Assembly (NCBI RefSeq): GCF_051251695.1
Contig: NZ_JBPOEU010000008.1
Coordinates: forward strand, 86,944 to 150,943
Length of the DNA stretch: 64,000 nucleotides
Source: Maritalea sp051251695
GTDB taxonomy: Bacteria; Pseudomonadota; Alphaproteobacteria; Rhizobiales; Devosiaceae
Direction: 5' to 3'
Shown here: positions 34,876-44,302 of the stretch, piece after piece
Layout: every line of letters starts with the position of its first letter
How positions within the stretch are numbered: the first letter of the stretch is position 1
Notes under the pieces: generated by a model
Seen by the model: the letters and a program-made list of their open reading frames with translations, nothing else
Databases searched by the model: none
What the model was told of the DNA's origin: nothing
Made by a program: the position numbers and the translations under genes

Positions 34876-35943
34876 ATGTCTCGGAATGACAATAATAGCG
34901 GTGGCCCATGGGGCCAATCACCTGGCGGCGGCGGCGGTGGACCTCGGCGTCCAAGTGGTCCTCCTAAGCTTGAAGAAATTCTTTCCCAAGGGCGCGATCA
35001 GTTTAAAGGTGGCATACCTGGAGGCCGCTGGGGCTTCTTGATTGCTGCCGTTGTACTTTTGGGTGTTTGGTTGTCTCAAGCTGTTTATACAGTTGAAGCG
35101 CAAGAAACTGGCGTGGAATTGCTTTTCGGTAAGCCGAAACTAGAGTTATCAGAGCCTGGTCTTCATTTCCATCTTTGGCCACTTGAAACTGTTGAGAAAG
35201 TGACAACCACACAAAACCAAACACGAATTGGTTCTATTCGTGGCTCACGGACCAATCAAGGTTCTGAAGGTCTGATGCTAACAGGCGATCAAAACATTGT
35301 TGATGTTGGTTTCTCTGTGCTTTGGCGCATTGGCAACCCAGCAGACTATTTGTTTAACGTTCGCGATCCAGAAGGCGTTATGCGCCAAGCTGCAGAAAGC
35401 GCGATGCGTGAAGTTGTTGGCCGTCGTCCAGCTCAAGACGTGTTCCGTGATGATCGTGAAGGCATCGCCTTGCAAGTTGAGCAAATTACTCAAGCTATTT
35501 TGGATAGTTATGGCGCAGGCATGAACATTGCTGGCGTGTCCATCGAAGACGCTGCTCCACCAACGGAAGTGGCTGACGCTTTTGACGAAGTTCAGCGTGC
35601 TGAACAAGACGAAGACCGTTTCCAAGAAGAAGCGCGTCAATATTCAAACACCAAACTTGGTCAAGCTCGTGGTCAAGCTGCTCAACTTCGCGAAGAAGCT
35701 GCAGCTTATAAAGATCAGATTGTTAAGCAAGCGCAGGGTGAGGCAGCACGATTTGTTTCAGTTTATGACGAATATGCAAAAGCTCCAGCCGTGACGCGTA
35801 AGCGGTTGTTCCTTGAGACAATGGAAAACGTGCTTGGTCAGTCTGAAAAAGTAATCATTGAGAGTGGTGCGGGGTCAGGTGTAGTGCCTTACTTGCCGCT
35901 GCCAGAAATCAACTCTCGGTCTAACTCGAATGCGGGGAACTAA
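34876..35943 (+). CDS. hflK: Modulator of FtsH protease HflK
   Basis: HflK and HflC form a membrane complex that encloses and regulates the FtsH protease. HflK is 355 residues: a Gly/Pro-rich cytoplasmic N-terminus (SGGPWGQSPGG), one membrane helix (FLIAAVVLLGVWLSQAVY), then the periplasmic SPFH/band 7 domain (YTVEAQETGVELLFGKP, GLHFHLWPLETVEKV, NIVDVGFSVLWRI) and a helical tail. hflC begins two bases after its stop, then DUF2065 and a DegP-type protease, a standard alphaproteobacterial set. Confidence 0.96.
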   Translation: MSRNDNNSGGPWGQSPGGGGGGPRRPSGPPKLEEILSQGRDQFKGGIPGGRWGFLIAAVVLLGVWLSQAVYTVEAQETGVELLFGKPKLELSEPGLHFHLWPLETVEKVTTTQNQTRIGSIRGSRTNQGSEGLMLTGDQNIVDVGFSVLWRIGNPADYLFNVRDPEGVMRQAAESAMREVVGRRPAQDVFRDDREGIALQVEQITQAILDSYGAGMNIAGVSIEDAAPPTEVADAFDEVQRAEQDEDRFQEEARQYSNTKLGQARGQAAQLREEAAAYKDQIVKQAQGEAARFVSVYDEYAKAPAVTRKRLFLETMENVLGQSEKVIIESGAGSGVVPYLPLPEINSRSNSNAGN

Positions 35944-35945
35944 TC

Positions 35946-36836
35946 ATGAATAATCGTTTAGCTATTCTCGCTGTAATCATTGTTGCTGTCTTCTACGTCT
36001 TTATGTCGTCGATCTTTGTTCTAAATGAACGCCAGCAAGCCATTGTTCTACGGTTTGGTGAAATTACGCGGGTCGAGCGTGAGCCGGGTCTTAATTTCAA
36101 AATTCCAACGGACTTTATTGAAACTGTTCAAATCATTGATGACCGCATTTTGCGCTATGAGCTTGAAGATCTGCGTGTGCAGGTTAAGGGCGGTAAATTC
36201 TATGATGTTGATGCGTTCTTGACGTACAAGATCACTGATCCACAAAAATTCCGTGAAGGTGTTTTTGGTAATATTGGTACAGCAGAACAACGTATCGATA
36301 CACGTCTAGAATCAGCACTTCGTCGGGTTTATGGTTTGCGCGATTTCAATGCTGCCTTGTCAGAACAACGTACCGAAATGATGCGTGAAGTTCGTGACTT
36401 GGTAGAGTCAGAATTGTCCGCCATTGGTCTTGATGTTGTTGATGTGCGGATTACCCGGACAGATTTGACCATTCAAGTCTCCCAACAAACGTTTGAACGA
36501 ATGAAAGCTGAACGTTTGGCTGAAGCTGCATTCCTTCGGGCGCGTGGACAAGAACTTGCTCAGACCCTACGTGCGCAGGCCAACCGTCAAGCGGTTGAAC
36601 TCGTGGCGACTGCACAACGCGATGCCGACATTTTGCGCGGTGAAGGCGAAGGTGAACGGAACAAGATTTTTGCTGAAGCATTTAGCAAAGACGCTGAATT
36701 CTTCGAATTCTATCGTTCAATGCAGTCATACCGTTTGGCGCTACAAGGCGATGGCACAACAATGGTGCTAAGCCCAGATTCGGAATTCTTCAAGTATTTC
36801 CAATCTGATACGTTGGGCGTTCCTGCGGGACAATAA
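35946..36836 (+). CDS. hflC: Modulator of FtsH protease HflC
   Basis: The SPFH partner of HflK, 296 residues. One N-terminal membrane helix (LAILAVIIVAVFYVFMSSIFV) is followed by the band 7 domain (NERQQAIVLRFGEI, GLNFKIPTDF, DDRILRYELEDLRVQV) and a long helical region ending near the C-terminus. The ATG follows the hflK stop by two bases, and the stop overlaps the next gene as TAATG, supporting one message. Confidence 0.96.
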   Translation: MNNRLAILAVIIVAVFYVFMSSIFVLNERQQAIVLRFGEITRVEREPGLNFKIPTDFIETVQIIDDRILRYELEDLRVQVKGGKFYDVDAFLTYKITDPQKFREGVFGNIGTAEQRIDTRLESALRRVYGLRDFNAALSEQRTEMMREVRDLVESELSAIGLDVVDVRITRTDLTIQVSQQTFERMKAERLAEAAFLRARGQELAQTLRAQANRQAVELVATAQRDADILRGEGEGERNKIFAEAFSKDAEFFEFYRSMQSYRLALQGDGTTMVLSPDSEFFKYFQSDTLGVPAGQ

Positions 36837-37021
36837 TGCAAGAGTTCTTTATAGCGCTTGCATTAGCGATGACTTTGGAAGGGCTGCTTTATGCAGCCTT
36901 TCCTGCTTTTATGAAGCGAACAATTGAAAGTATTTTAGCCTCACCTGATGCGCAAATTCGCGTGATTGGGCTTACAACCGCCATTATAGGGCTTATTGTA
37001 CTTTTCTGGTTGCGCAGCTAA
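36836..37021 (+). CDS. DUF2065 small membrane protein
   Basis: A 61-residue protein with two membrane helices (FFIALALAMTLEGLLYAAFPAF and VIGLTTAIIGLIVLFWL) typical of DUF2065, which commonly sits next to hflKC. The ATG overlaps the hflC stop by one base. Its role is unknown; the constant association suggests a part in HflKC-FtsH control. Confidence 0.9.
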   Translation: MQEFFIALALAMTLEGLLYAAFPAFMKRTIESILASPDAQIRVIGLTTAIIGLIVLFWLRS

Positions 37022-37066
37022 TTTGGTTGCGAAAATGTGCCGCAAAGGCACATACAGGGAGGAAAT

Positions 37067-38524
37067 ATGCCGGTTCTTAGAACACCAATGCGTGCATGTG
37101 TGCAAATTACGTTGGCAGTGATATTGCTGCTCGCAAGTGCCGTTGCCACCTTCGCTAAGGGCCCCGTGTCTTTTGCGCCGCTTGCTGCCGAACTACAGGG
37201 CGCAGTGGTCAACATTTCGACCACTCGAACCGTAACATCAGGCGGGCGCGGATTTCCATTCCCCAATGTTCCTGAAAGCTCGCCTTTTCGCGAATTTTTC
37301 GACCAGTTGCAGCCCAAACAACCGCCAGAAGACCAAGAGCCGCGCGAAAGCCGCTCATTGGGTTCTGGCTTTGTCATTGACCCGGACGGCGTCATCATCA
37401 CCAACTTTCATGTGATTGAGGGGGCTGATGAGATATTTGTTGCCTTTACCGACGGCAGCCGTGTCAAAGCGGTGCTGGTGGGTGCCGACGAAAAGACCGA
37501 CCTTGCAGTGTTGCGTGTTAATGTGGGACGAAAAATTAAACATGTTGATCTTGGCAATTCCGACAACGCCTTGGTGGGCGATTGGGTTGTTGCCATTGGC
37601 AATCCCTTTGGCCTTGGTGGCAGTTTAAGCGCTGGCATTATTTCCGCGAGAAATCGGGATATTCGATCCGGCCCTTACGACAATTTTATTCAAACCGATG
37701 CCGCGATCAACCAGGGCAATTCTGGTGGCCCGTTGTTTAATATGGATGGCGAAGTGATCGGCATAAACACAGCCATTATTTCCCAATCTGGCGGATCGCT
37801 TGGTATTGGATTTTCAATCCCGATTAATTTGGCGCGGCCTGTTATCGAACAACTTTTAGAGTTTGGTGAAACGCGCCGCGGATGGCTTGGTGTTGGTATT
37901 CAAGAGGTAAGCGATGATATCGCCGCTAGTCTTGGGCGCACTGACAATAAAGGCGCGCTGGTGCTTTCAATTGAGCCAGGCGGGCCAAGCGACGGAACGA
38001 TCCGAGAGGGTGATCTTATCCTAAGCTTTGACGGCAAACCCATCAACAAGATGCGCGATTTGCCCCGAATTGTTGCTGAAACTGCGATCGGCAAAGATAC
38101 GGTTGTTACGGTTTTGCGCCGCGGTGAGGAAACTGAACTTAAAGTCAAATTGGGCCGTTTGGAGCAAGTTGACCAGTTCGCGGACATCGATCTGCTACCA
38201 CCTGTTGAATTGCCAGTAAACGCAGATACGCTTTTGGGTATTAAAGTCGATGCAATGAGCGACGAGTTGCGTGAACGATTTGCGATTTCGGCCGGGATCG
38301 AAGGTGTTGTGGTGACCGAGGTGGAACCAAACTCAGATGCGTCTGACAAGGGCATTCGAATTGGGCACACGATTTTGGAAGTCAATCAGCAACAAATTCT
38401 GACACCAAAAGATGTGGAAACCATTGTCGGTACAGCCGCAGAAATTGGCCGGGAAGCGATTTTGCTTAAACTATCTGACCCAACCGGTGCGCGAAGATTT
38501 GTTGCCGTCCGTTTGAACAAATAG
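37067..38524 (+). CDS. DegP/HtrA-type periplasmic serine protease (Do family)
   Basis: A periplasmic chaperone-protease of 485 residues. It has a signal peptide (LAVILLLASAVATFA, cleavage near residue 34) and a trypsin-like domain with the triad His (ITNFHVIEG), Asp (KTDLAVLRV) and Ser (NQGNSGGPLFN). Two PDZ domains follow (RRGWLGVGIQEV and the C-terminal one ending near AVRLNK). AGGGAGG upstream sets the ATG at 37067; a GTG at 37037 is in frame but has no ribosome-binding site. The stop directly abuts the stop of the convergent acetyltransferase gene. Confidence 0.94.
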   Translation: MPVLRTPMRACVQITLAVILLLASAVATFAKGPVSFAPLAAELQGAVVNISTTRTVTSGGRGFPFPNVPESSPFREFFDQLQPKQPPEDQEPRESRSLGSGFVIDPDGVIITNFHVIEGADEIFVAFTDGSRVKAVLVGADEKTDLAVLRVNVGRKIKHVDLGNSDNALVGDWVVAIGNPFGLGGSLSAGIISARNRDIRSGPYDNFIQTDAAINQGNSGGPLFNMDGEVIGINTAIISQSGGSLGIGFSIPINLARPVIEQLLEFGETRRGWLGVGIQEVSDDIAASLGRTDNKGALVLSIEPGGPSDGTIREGDLILSFDGKPINKMRDLPRIVAETAIGKDTVVTVLRRGEETELKVKLGRLEQVDQFADIDLLPPVELPVNADTLLGIKVDAMSDELRERFAISAGIEGVVVTEVEPNSDASDKGIRIGHTILEVNQQQILTPKDVETIVGTAAEIGREAILLKLSDPTGARRFVAVRLNK

Positions 38525-39058
38525 TTAGCGTGGCTTTTTGATCGAATAAAGAACATGGGGCAGCACTTTGCTGTCCCAACTTAAATTGGGATGATCAAAG
38601 TCATTCAGCGGATTGTAGCGCATGCCAAGCTTTTCCATCATATTGCGTGATGGCCAATTGTTGCGGTAGGTGAACGCAACAATTTCAGGCACTTTAAATT
38701 CCTTAAATATGTTGGCAATGGATGCTTTGGCAGCCTCATAGGCATAACCGAATCCCCAATACTGCCTGCCGAACAACCATCCCGTTTCAACATTGCTGTT
38801 GCCCGGTGCATCAAATGTGAAATGACCGCACCCAGCCAAACCAAGAAAGACTTGGTCTGACTTTCGTTCGACGGCCACCATGTGAAAGCCGTTTTCTATT
38901 CTCTTCTGGTTGCAATTGTTGATCCAGCGTTTCGCTTCGTCCTTAGATTTTGTTGCGGGATAAAACCGCATGACTTCCGGGTCGGCGACAAACGAGGCGA
39001 AAGGGTCTAGGTCACTATCCTTAAATGGTCGTAGGATCAGGCGTTCAGTTTCAATCAT
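38525..39058 (-). CDS. GNAT family N-acetyltransferase (RimJ/RimL type)
   Basis: A 177-residue GNAT acetyltransferase of the RimJ/RimL group: begins IETERLILRPFKDSDLDPFASF, carries the acetyl-CoA region WGFGYAYEAAKA, and ends with RNNWPSRNMMEKLGM. The Q/R-x-x-G-x-G/A pattern is weak, so substrate is unknown. Its ATG overlaps the serB stop as ATGA, and they are probably one message. Confidence 0.88.
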   Translation of the reverse strand: MIETERLILRPFKDSDLDPFASFVADPEVMRFYPATKSKDEAKRWINNCNQKRIENGFHMVAVERKSDQVFLGLAGCGHFTFDAPGNSNVETGWLFGRQYWGFGYAYEAAKASIANIFKEFKVPEIVAFTYRNNWPSRNMMEKLGMRYNPLNDFDHPNLSWDSKVLPHVLYSIKKPR

Positions 39059-39930
39059 TGGCGTATCAATTCTGCTTCTTCAAACCCTTGAAGGTAGAGG
39101 AGGGCGCTTAGGTCTGAATGGATGAACTGATATTGTGCTTGTTCCGCCACCACAGGCTTGGCGTGGATCGCAACACCCATCCCAGCGGCCTTGATCATCA
39201 TGAGATCGTTCGCGCCGTCGCCAACCGCCATGGTGTCCTCTAGTTTCAATTCTCGCCCGGCTGAGATCGACCTCAATTTGGCGAGTTTTGTGTCTTTATC
39301 AACAATTGGCCGGGCTACCGTGCCGGTGAGAACATCGCCGTCAAATTCAAGTATGTTTGCGGTTGATTCATCAAAGCCGATGCGTTTGCCAAAATAATCA
39401 GCGAAGAGAGTGAAGCCGCCAGAAACGAGTGCGGTGTATGCGCCATAGGCTTTCATGGTTTGCACCAAAACGCGCCCGCCGGGAGCGTAGGTTATACGTT
39501 CGCGGCGCACCTCTTTTATGGCATCAAGATCGAGGCCCTTAAGAAGTAAAACACGCTCGTCTAAAGCTTGCTCAAAATCCAATTCTCCGCGCATGGCACG
39601 TTCTGTAATCTGTGCGATTTGATCTTTGATCCCGAGCGCTGCGCCAAGCTCGTCGATGCACTCTTCATTGATCATGGTGGAGTCCATATCGGCGATCAGT
39701 AGCTTTTTTCGCCGCTTCTGGTCTGGCACCAAATTGGCGTCGACTTTTTCATCACCGATTACCTGCCTTGCAATTTGCAACGCTTGTGGCGCTTTGGGTT
39801 CTTTGAACTCAACCGCTATGGATTGGTGGAGCCAGTTGACGCTGCCGCCAATTTGGGCATGTATGGCGCGAACCAGTTCAGCTTCAAGTTTCGGATTTGC
39901 TGGGTTGGTCGTTAGGACAAGAATTGGCAT
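39055..39930 (-). CDS. serB: Phosphoserine phosphatase
   Basis: SerB makes serine from phosphoserine. The 291-residue protein has an N-terminal ACT-like region (LVLTTNPANPKLEAELV) and a HAD phosphatase domain with the nucleophile motif DMDSTMI, the substrate-binding SGGFTLFADYFG and the metal motif GDGANDLMMIKAAG. Length fits the HAD SerB of this group. It is divergent from miaA with 23 bases between starts. Confidence 0.95.
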   Translation of the reverse strand: MPILVLTTNPANPKLEAELVRAIHAQIGGSVNWLHQSIAVEFKEPKAPQALQIARQVIGDEKVDANLVPDQKRRKKLLIADMDSTMINEECIDELGAALGIKDQIAQITERAMRGELDFEQALDERVLLLKGLDLDAIKEVRRERITYAPGGRVLVQTMKAYGAYTALVSGGFTLFADYFGKRIGFDESTANILEFDGDVLTGTVARPIVDKDTKLAKLRSISAGRELKLEDTMAVGDGANDLMMIKAAGMGVAIHAKPVVAEQAQYQFIHSDLSALLYLQGFEEAELIRQ

Positions 39931-39953
39931 GTCGATCCTTTAAGGAAGCTAAT

Positions 39954-40841
39954 ATGGCACAACGCGCTTTGTTGATAGCGGGTCCAACCGCAAGCGGCAA
40001 GACGGCAATGGCAATTGCCCGTTCTGCGGGCAAAAAGGCGCTGGTCGTAAATACGGATTCAATGCAAGTTTATGATGTGCTGAATGTCATTTCTGCACGT
40101 CCCAACCCGCAAGAATTGGCCCTTGCTGAGCACAGAATGTATGGCCACATCTGCCCATCGAACCGATACTCAACAGGCGCTTGGCTGCGGGATGTTCATG
40201 CTTTGATTCAAGGTGAGGGACGAGAATGCGAAACGTTAATTTTCGTTGGTGGAACAGGGCTTTATTTCGATGCGTTGATAAATGGATTCGCTGAAATCCC
40301 CGAGGTTCCTAAAGAAGTGATTCAAGAAGTTGAAGCATTGATTCAGCCCATGAATGCCGATGAACGGGCCAAATTGCTGGAGGAACGTGATCCGGAAATG
40401 GCGCGACGATTGCAATCAGCAGATCCACAACGGGTCGTGCGCGCCATCTCTGTCATACAAGCTACAAACAAATCGTTAGCAAGCTGGCAAGATGATCCGG
40501 CTGGCCCATCAATTTTGGAAGGGTTTGAAATTGAAAAAATTGTCCTAAATCCCGAACGAGATGTTTTGCGCGAACGCATTGCCCAGCGGTTCAAGTTGAT
40601 GATGAAGGCTGGCGCGATCGAAGAGGTTGAGGCAATCAACGCACTTGGGTTGGACACTACACTTCCCGCAATGCGCGCAATTGGCGTGCCGGAAATTTCT
40701 GCCCATCAACGCGGTGAGATAACATTGGCTGAGGCGGAAGAAAAGTCCATCATCGCCACCCATCAATATGCCAAGCGACAACGCACTTGGTTTCGCAACC
40801 GGATGAAAGACTGGACTTGGATTGATCCGTCGGCCAATTGA
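39954..40841 (+). CDS. miaA: tRNA dimethylallyltransferase
   Basis: MiaA adds an isopentenyl group to A37 of tRNAs reading UNN codons. The 295-residue protein has the P-loop IAGPTASGKTAMA, the substrate Asp in VNTDSMQVYDVL, the VGGTGLYFDALING motif and the C-terminal YAKRQRTWFRNRMKDW. AAGGAAG upstream supports the ATG at 39954; the frame is open to 39897 but that part overlaps serB. Starts of serB and miaA are only 23 bases apart, so their promoters must overlap the coding regions. Confidence 0.95.
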   Translation: MAQRALLIAGPTASGKTAMAIARSAGKKALVVNTDSMQVYDVLNVISARPNPQELALAEHRMYGHICPSNRYSTGAWLRDVHALIQGEGRECETLIFVGGTGLYFDALINGFAEIPEVPKEVIQEVEALIQPMNADERAKLLEERDPEMARRLQSADPQRVVRAISVIQATNKSLASWQDDPAGPSILEGFEIEKIVLNPERDVLRERIAQRFKLMMKAGAIEEVEAINALGLDTTLPAMRAIGVPEISAHQRGEITLAEAEEKSIIATHQYAKRQRTWFRNRMKDWTWIDPSAN

Positions 40842-40905
40842 TTATTGCTTTGTGCAATATGGAATTTGTGTTTAGCGTCGTTCGATATTCTGTTCGAGAT
40901 TTACA

Positions 40906-42132
40906 ATGAAATCATTGATTGAAAAGTGGCGGAACTTGCCGCGCATTGCCTACATATTTGGCCTCGCGAATTTTGTGATCGCGGTCGGCGCATTCGTTAT
41001 GCCGTTTCTCACATTTATGCTGACAAGCAAGCTTGGCATGTCGACGCTTGAGGCTGCGTTTTACGTCAACATTGTATTTTTCGCACATGTGCCTGCTCAG
41101 ATTTTAGGCGGATGGCTTACCGATAAGTTTGGCCGCAAACCCATTTATGTTGCCGCAATATCTGCTGAGATTATTTTGACGGCGATTGCCGGGTTTTTTG
41201 CGGAACAATTTATACTCATCTACTTCCTATTTGCCATCGCGTTTATGAATGGCATTGTCGCGCCGGTTATCCATGCGTGGCAGTCAGATTATTCCACCGC
41301 AAAAAACCGTCAAATGGTTTTTGCCACTTCCTATTTCGGTTGGAATTTGGGTTTCGCCATCGGCCCCGCAATCGCCGGGTTGCTGTTCAACGACTATTTT
41401 CAGTTCATGTTTTGGGGCGATGCGTTGACCACCACATTCGGTGTGTTGATCGTTTTGTTTTTGCTGCCAAGCAAAAAGCCAGAGCAAGATAAGGACGATG
41501 AAATTGATGTGCCCAAAGCAGAGCAAAATTACGAGGGCAGTATTTGGTCGTTGTTTTTTAGCCGCCCCAGATTATTGCTTTTCGCAATTGTTGGGTATTT
41601 TCTGAACATGATTTATGGGCAAATGACGTTCACCGTGCCGCTGCATTTAAGTGCGGTATTTGGCGAAAGTGGCGCATCTGTCTTTGGTCAGCTTTGGTCT
41701 TTCAATGCCTTTATGGTTTTGGTTCTCACACCTATTGCTGTTGGTTATCTCAGCCGATTTTCGACCTATACCAACATCGCGATTATTGGGGTTTGTTATG
41801 GTATTGGATTTTGGCTGTTCGGTAGTACCATTAGCATTTGGATTTTGCTGGTCAGTATTGTCATTTTCTCGCTGGGCGAAGTGACATTTGCCGCCAACAT
41901 GCAGACCCACATTGCCAATGAGAGCCCTAAAAATTTTCGTGGGCGGGTGTCGGGGTCTATCAATTTGATTATCGGGGCAGGTTACGGCATGAGCCCGCTT
42001 ATCAGTGGCTTGTTTATCGAACGTTGGGGAATTGAAGCGATTTGGCCGACGCTATTCGTCGTCAGCATACTCTGTTCCGTGGCAATTTTGTTTTTGCGGC
42101 CCAAGACCAGTGTACCCGAATCTATTGCTTAG
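40906..42132 (+). CDS. MFS transporter
   Basis: A 408-residue major facilitator with about 12 membrane segments. The family's loop 2-3 motif is present as GGWLTDKFGRKPIY, and SYFGWNLGFAIGPAIAGLLF follows. A charged central loop (PSKKPEQDKDDEIDVPKAEQ) separates the two halves. Substrate is unknown; the sequence resembles drug or sugar exporter-type MFS proteins. No regulator is adjacent. Confidence 0.9.
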   Translation: MKSLIEKWRNLPRIAYIFGLANFVIAVGAFVMPFLTFMLTSKLGMSTLEAAFYVNIVFFAHVPAQILGGWLTDKFGRKPIYVAAISAEIILTAIAGFFAEQFILIYFLFAIAFMNGIVAPVIHAWQSDYSTAKNRQMVFATSYFGWNLGFAIGPAIAGLLFNDYFQFMFWGDALTTTFGVLIVLFLLPSKKPEQDKDDEIDVPKAEQNYEGSIWSLFFSRPRLLLFAIVGYFLNMIYGQMTFTVPLHLSAVFGESGASVFGQLWSFNAFMVLVLTPIAVGYLSRFSTYTNIAIIGVCYGIGFWLFGSTISIWILLVSIVIFSLGEVTFAANMQTHIANESPKNFRGRVSGSINLIIGAGYGMSPLISGLFIERWGIEAIWPTLFVVSILCSVAILFLRPKTSVPESIA

Positions 42133-42154
42133 CAACTCTGCGCGTGAGGTTCAA

Positions 42155-42631
42155 TTAGAGCACATCGATTGTTTTGGCGTTGGTGAGGGCGATCAATTCG
42201 GATGCATTTGTTGGGAAAACCGAACGTGGATGACCGGCTGCGGCCCACACTTCGTCAAATTCCAGCAGTGTTTGATCAATATAGATTTCAACATCGCCAA
42301 TTGCGCCCAAGGGTGACACGCCACCATTCGCAAACCCTGTATGTTCGCGCACAAAATCAGCATCGGCACGGCCCAGTTTCTCACCAATTTGACGGCTGGT
42401 GCGACGCTCGTGTACGCGGTTCGCACCGGAAACGAGAAACAGGTAAGCTTTCCCCGTTTCAGCCCCTTTGAACACCAATGATTTTACGATCTGTGCAACT
42501 TCTACGCCGAGCGCATCGGCGGCTTGGACCGCGGTGTGCGCCAATTCCTCAAGCTTGACGATTTCAGCTTTGGAATTAGCGCCACGCAATACATCATTCA
42601 CCCGCATTTCGGATGGGCTTAGATCGCTCAT
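42155..42631 (-). CDS. YbaK/EbsC family aminoacyl-tRNA deacylase
   Basis: A 158-residue YbaK-type editing domain that hydrolyses mischarged aminoacyl-tRNAs in trans. Family features are QIVKSLVFKG, RVHERRTSRQIGEKLGRADADFV and TGFANGGVSPLG. Which aminoacyl-tRNA it edits cannot be read here (Cys-tRNAPro and Ala-tRNAPro are the known types). Its ATG overlaps the stop of the M20 peptidase gene by four bases. Confidence 0.9.
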   Translation of the reverse strand: MSDLSPSEMRVNDVLRGANSKAEIVKLEELAHTAVQAADALGVEVAQIVKSLVFKGAETGKAYLFLVSGANRVHERRTSRQIGEKLGRADADFVREHTGFANGGVSPLGAIGDVEIYIDQTLLEFDEVWAAAGHPRSVFPTNASELIALTNAKTIDVL

Positions 42632-44025
42632 TTGACGTCAGCAAGCTTTGCAAGAATTGCTGCGTGCGAACGGATGCCGCGCTGCAAACAGGTCAGCTCG
42701 TATTTTTCATTTGGCGAGTGGATGTTGTCGTCGGAAAGACCAAAGCCCACCATAACGCTATCCAACCCCAAAGTTTCTTTGATTTGACCCACAGCAGGGA
42801 TAGAGCCGCCCATGCCGATTAGTTTGGTGGGGTTGTCAAATTCATGGTCAAGGCCTGCAATTGCAGCCTGCAAATAGGGGCTATCTACAGATAATTTGAT
42901 CGGAAGGCCTCTACCGCTATTTGAAATGGACATGGTGAAATCTTTTGGCAGGCGTTCGGTGAAGAATTTTTCGATATTGTCCAAAATTGATTGCGGGTCT
43001 TGCTCGCCCACCAAACGGCAGGAAAGTTTTAGACTTGCCTGGGCCGCAATTACCGTTTTATGACCCTTGCCCGTATAGCCACCCCACATGCCGTTCACAT
43101 CGCACGTTGGTCGTACCCAAAGTTTTTCTGGTGTTGTATACTCTTTTTCGCCAGCTGCACCTGACAATCCGATTTCGCCAAAAAACCCCTCATCATCATG
43201 GTTCAAATCTGCAAACTGTTTACGTTCTTCAGGGCCAAGTTCGGGTACGCCATTATAGAAATTATCGATTTGGATGGTTCCATTTTCATCATGCAGCTGG
43301 GCGACAATCGACGCTAAGGCGTGCAGCGGGTTGATAACAGCGCCGCCATACATGCCGGAGTGCAAATCTCTATTTGGCCCCTTGATGGTGATTTCAGCAT
43401 CGACAATGCCGCGCAGCGCGTAGGTTATCGCAGGGGTGTCGATATCCCACATGCCAGTGTCGCAAACTACGCACACGTCAGCTTTTAAGAGTTCGTTGTT
43501 CGCCTTCAAGAAACCGGCAAGGTTGGCACTTCCGCTTTCTTCCTCGCCTTCAAGCATAATTTTGATGTTGCACGGCAAATCGCCCGCCACTTCAATCCAA
43601 GCGCGGAATGCCTCGATGAAGGTCATCACTTGGCCCTTGTCATCCTGCGCACCACGGGCAACAAGCTTTTTGCCATATTTACTGTCTTTGATTACCGGCT
43701 CAAACGGGGCTGTGTCCCACAATTCAAATGGGTCGCCGGGTTGCACGTCATAATGGCCATAATAAAGCGCTGTTGGTGCGTCTTGATTGGCCGATTTGCG
43801 TTCAGCATAAAGAACCGGGTGGCCCGGGGTCTTGATGAGTTTAATCTCAAAACCCAATGCGGCTAGTTGATCGCCCATCCAATTGGCCGCGCGTAGTACC
43901 TCTTCATCAAACTGGGAATCCGTACTCACAGACGGAATTTTTAGCCATTCAATAAGCCGATCAACAGAATTGTTGAAGTTGTCGTCGATATGGCTGGTAA
44001 CGGCATCAAGTTTTGTCGAAGTCAT
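42628..44025 (-). CDS. M20 family dipeptidase
   Basis: A zinc-dependent M20 peptidase of 465 residues. The metal-ligand pattern is complete: His and Asp in YYGHYDVQPGDP, Asp in GAQDDKGQ, the EGEEESGS catalytic glutamates, the Asp in VVCDTGMWD, and the last His in NIHSPNEKYEL. The lid domain (about 205-370, GPNRDLHSGMYGG) carries the dimerisation motif. Similar to carnosinase-like dipeptidases (ArgE/DapE superfamily). It precedes the YbaK-like gene in an overlapping pair. Confidence 0.92.
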   Translation of the reverse strand: MTSTKLDAVTSHIDDNFNNSVDRLIEWLKIPSVSTDSQFDEEVLRAANWMGDQLAALGFEIKLIKTPGHPVLYAERKSANQDAPTALYYGHYDVQPGDPFELWDTAPFEPVIKDSKYGKKLVARGAQDDKGQVMTFIEAFRAWIEVAGDLPCNIKIMLEGEEESGSANLAGFLKANNELLKADVCVVCDTGMWDIDTPAITYALRGIVDAEITIKGPNRDLHSGMYGGAVINPLHALASIVAQLHDENGTIQIDNFYNGVPELGPEERKQFADLNHDDEGFFGEIGLSGAAGEKEYTTPEKLWVRPTCDVNGMWGGYTGKGHKTVIAAQASLKLSCRLVGEQDPQSILDNIEKFFTERLPKDFTMSISNSGRGLPIKLSVDSPYLQAAIAGLDHEFDNPTKLIGMGGSIPAVGQIKETLGLDSVMVGFGLSDDNIHSPNEKYELTCLQRGIRSHAAILAKLADVK

Positions 44026-44156
44026 ATTTGTTTCCGGATATTTGCGGCCAATTTATCTGCCTGAAGAGGGGAAGTTGTTAGGTCTAGAGCTTTCAAATTC
44101 ACATGGGACCGTCAAGTTAAAATGTCTTACCGAACTGTTTTGTTGTAAATTGGGGC

Positions 44157-44185
44157 TTGACCGATAAAAAACTCCCCCTTACCAA
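44157..44185 (+). promoter_or_regulatory. Possible promoter of the ilv leader transcript
   Basis: TTGACC (44157-44162), 17 bases, then TACCAA; the -10 is poor. Transcription would begin near 44192, before the leader peptide at 44221. This belongs to the 359-base gap 44026-44384, which otherwise holds only the leader and attenuator. Confidence 0.3.
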
Positions 44186-44220
44186 TGTTGACCAACAATT
44201 GATTTTTAGTAGGGAGTCCC

Positions 44221-44274
44221 ATGCGGACCGTTCTCGTACTCGTGATTAGTGGCACCGGCGGCGCAAACATCTAA
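44221..44274 (+). CDS. ilv leader peptide, 17 aa
   Basis: A 17-codon frame MRTVLVLVISGTGGANI, with AGGGAG just before the ATG. Codons 4-9 read Val-Leu-Val-Leu-Val-Ile, the amino acids made by the downstream enzyme pathway. The peptide ends just before a pause-type hairpin and an attenuator terminator. This is the arrangement of transcription attenuation: shortage of charged Val, Leu or Ile tRNA stalls the ribosome and lets transcription continue into ilvB. Confidence 0.9.
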   Translation: MRTVLVLVISGTGGANI

Positions 44275-44296
44275 GGAAGTTTGCGAGTGTCGGTGC
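44252..44296 (+). promoter_or_regulatory. Leader hairpin (pause-type) of the ilv attenuator
   Basis: GCACCG (44252-44257) and GCAAAC (44263-44268) pair with GTTTGC (44279-44284) and CGGTGC (44291-44296). The first arm is inside the leader peptide coding end, so a translating ribosome would disrupt it. Confidence 0.7.
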
Positions 44297-44302
44297 ATGT
44301 CT

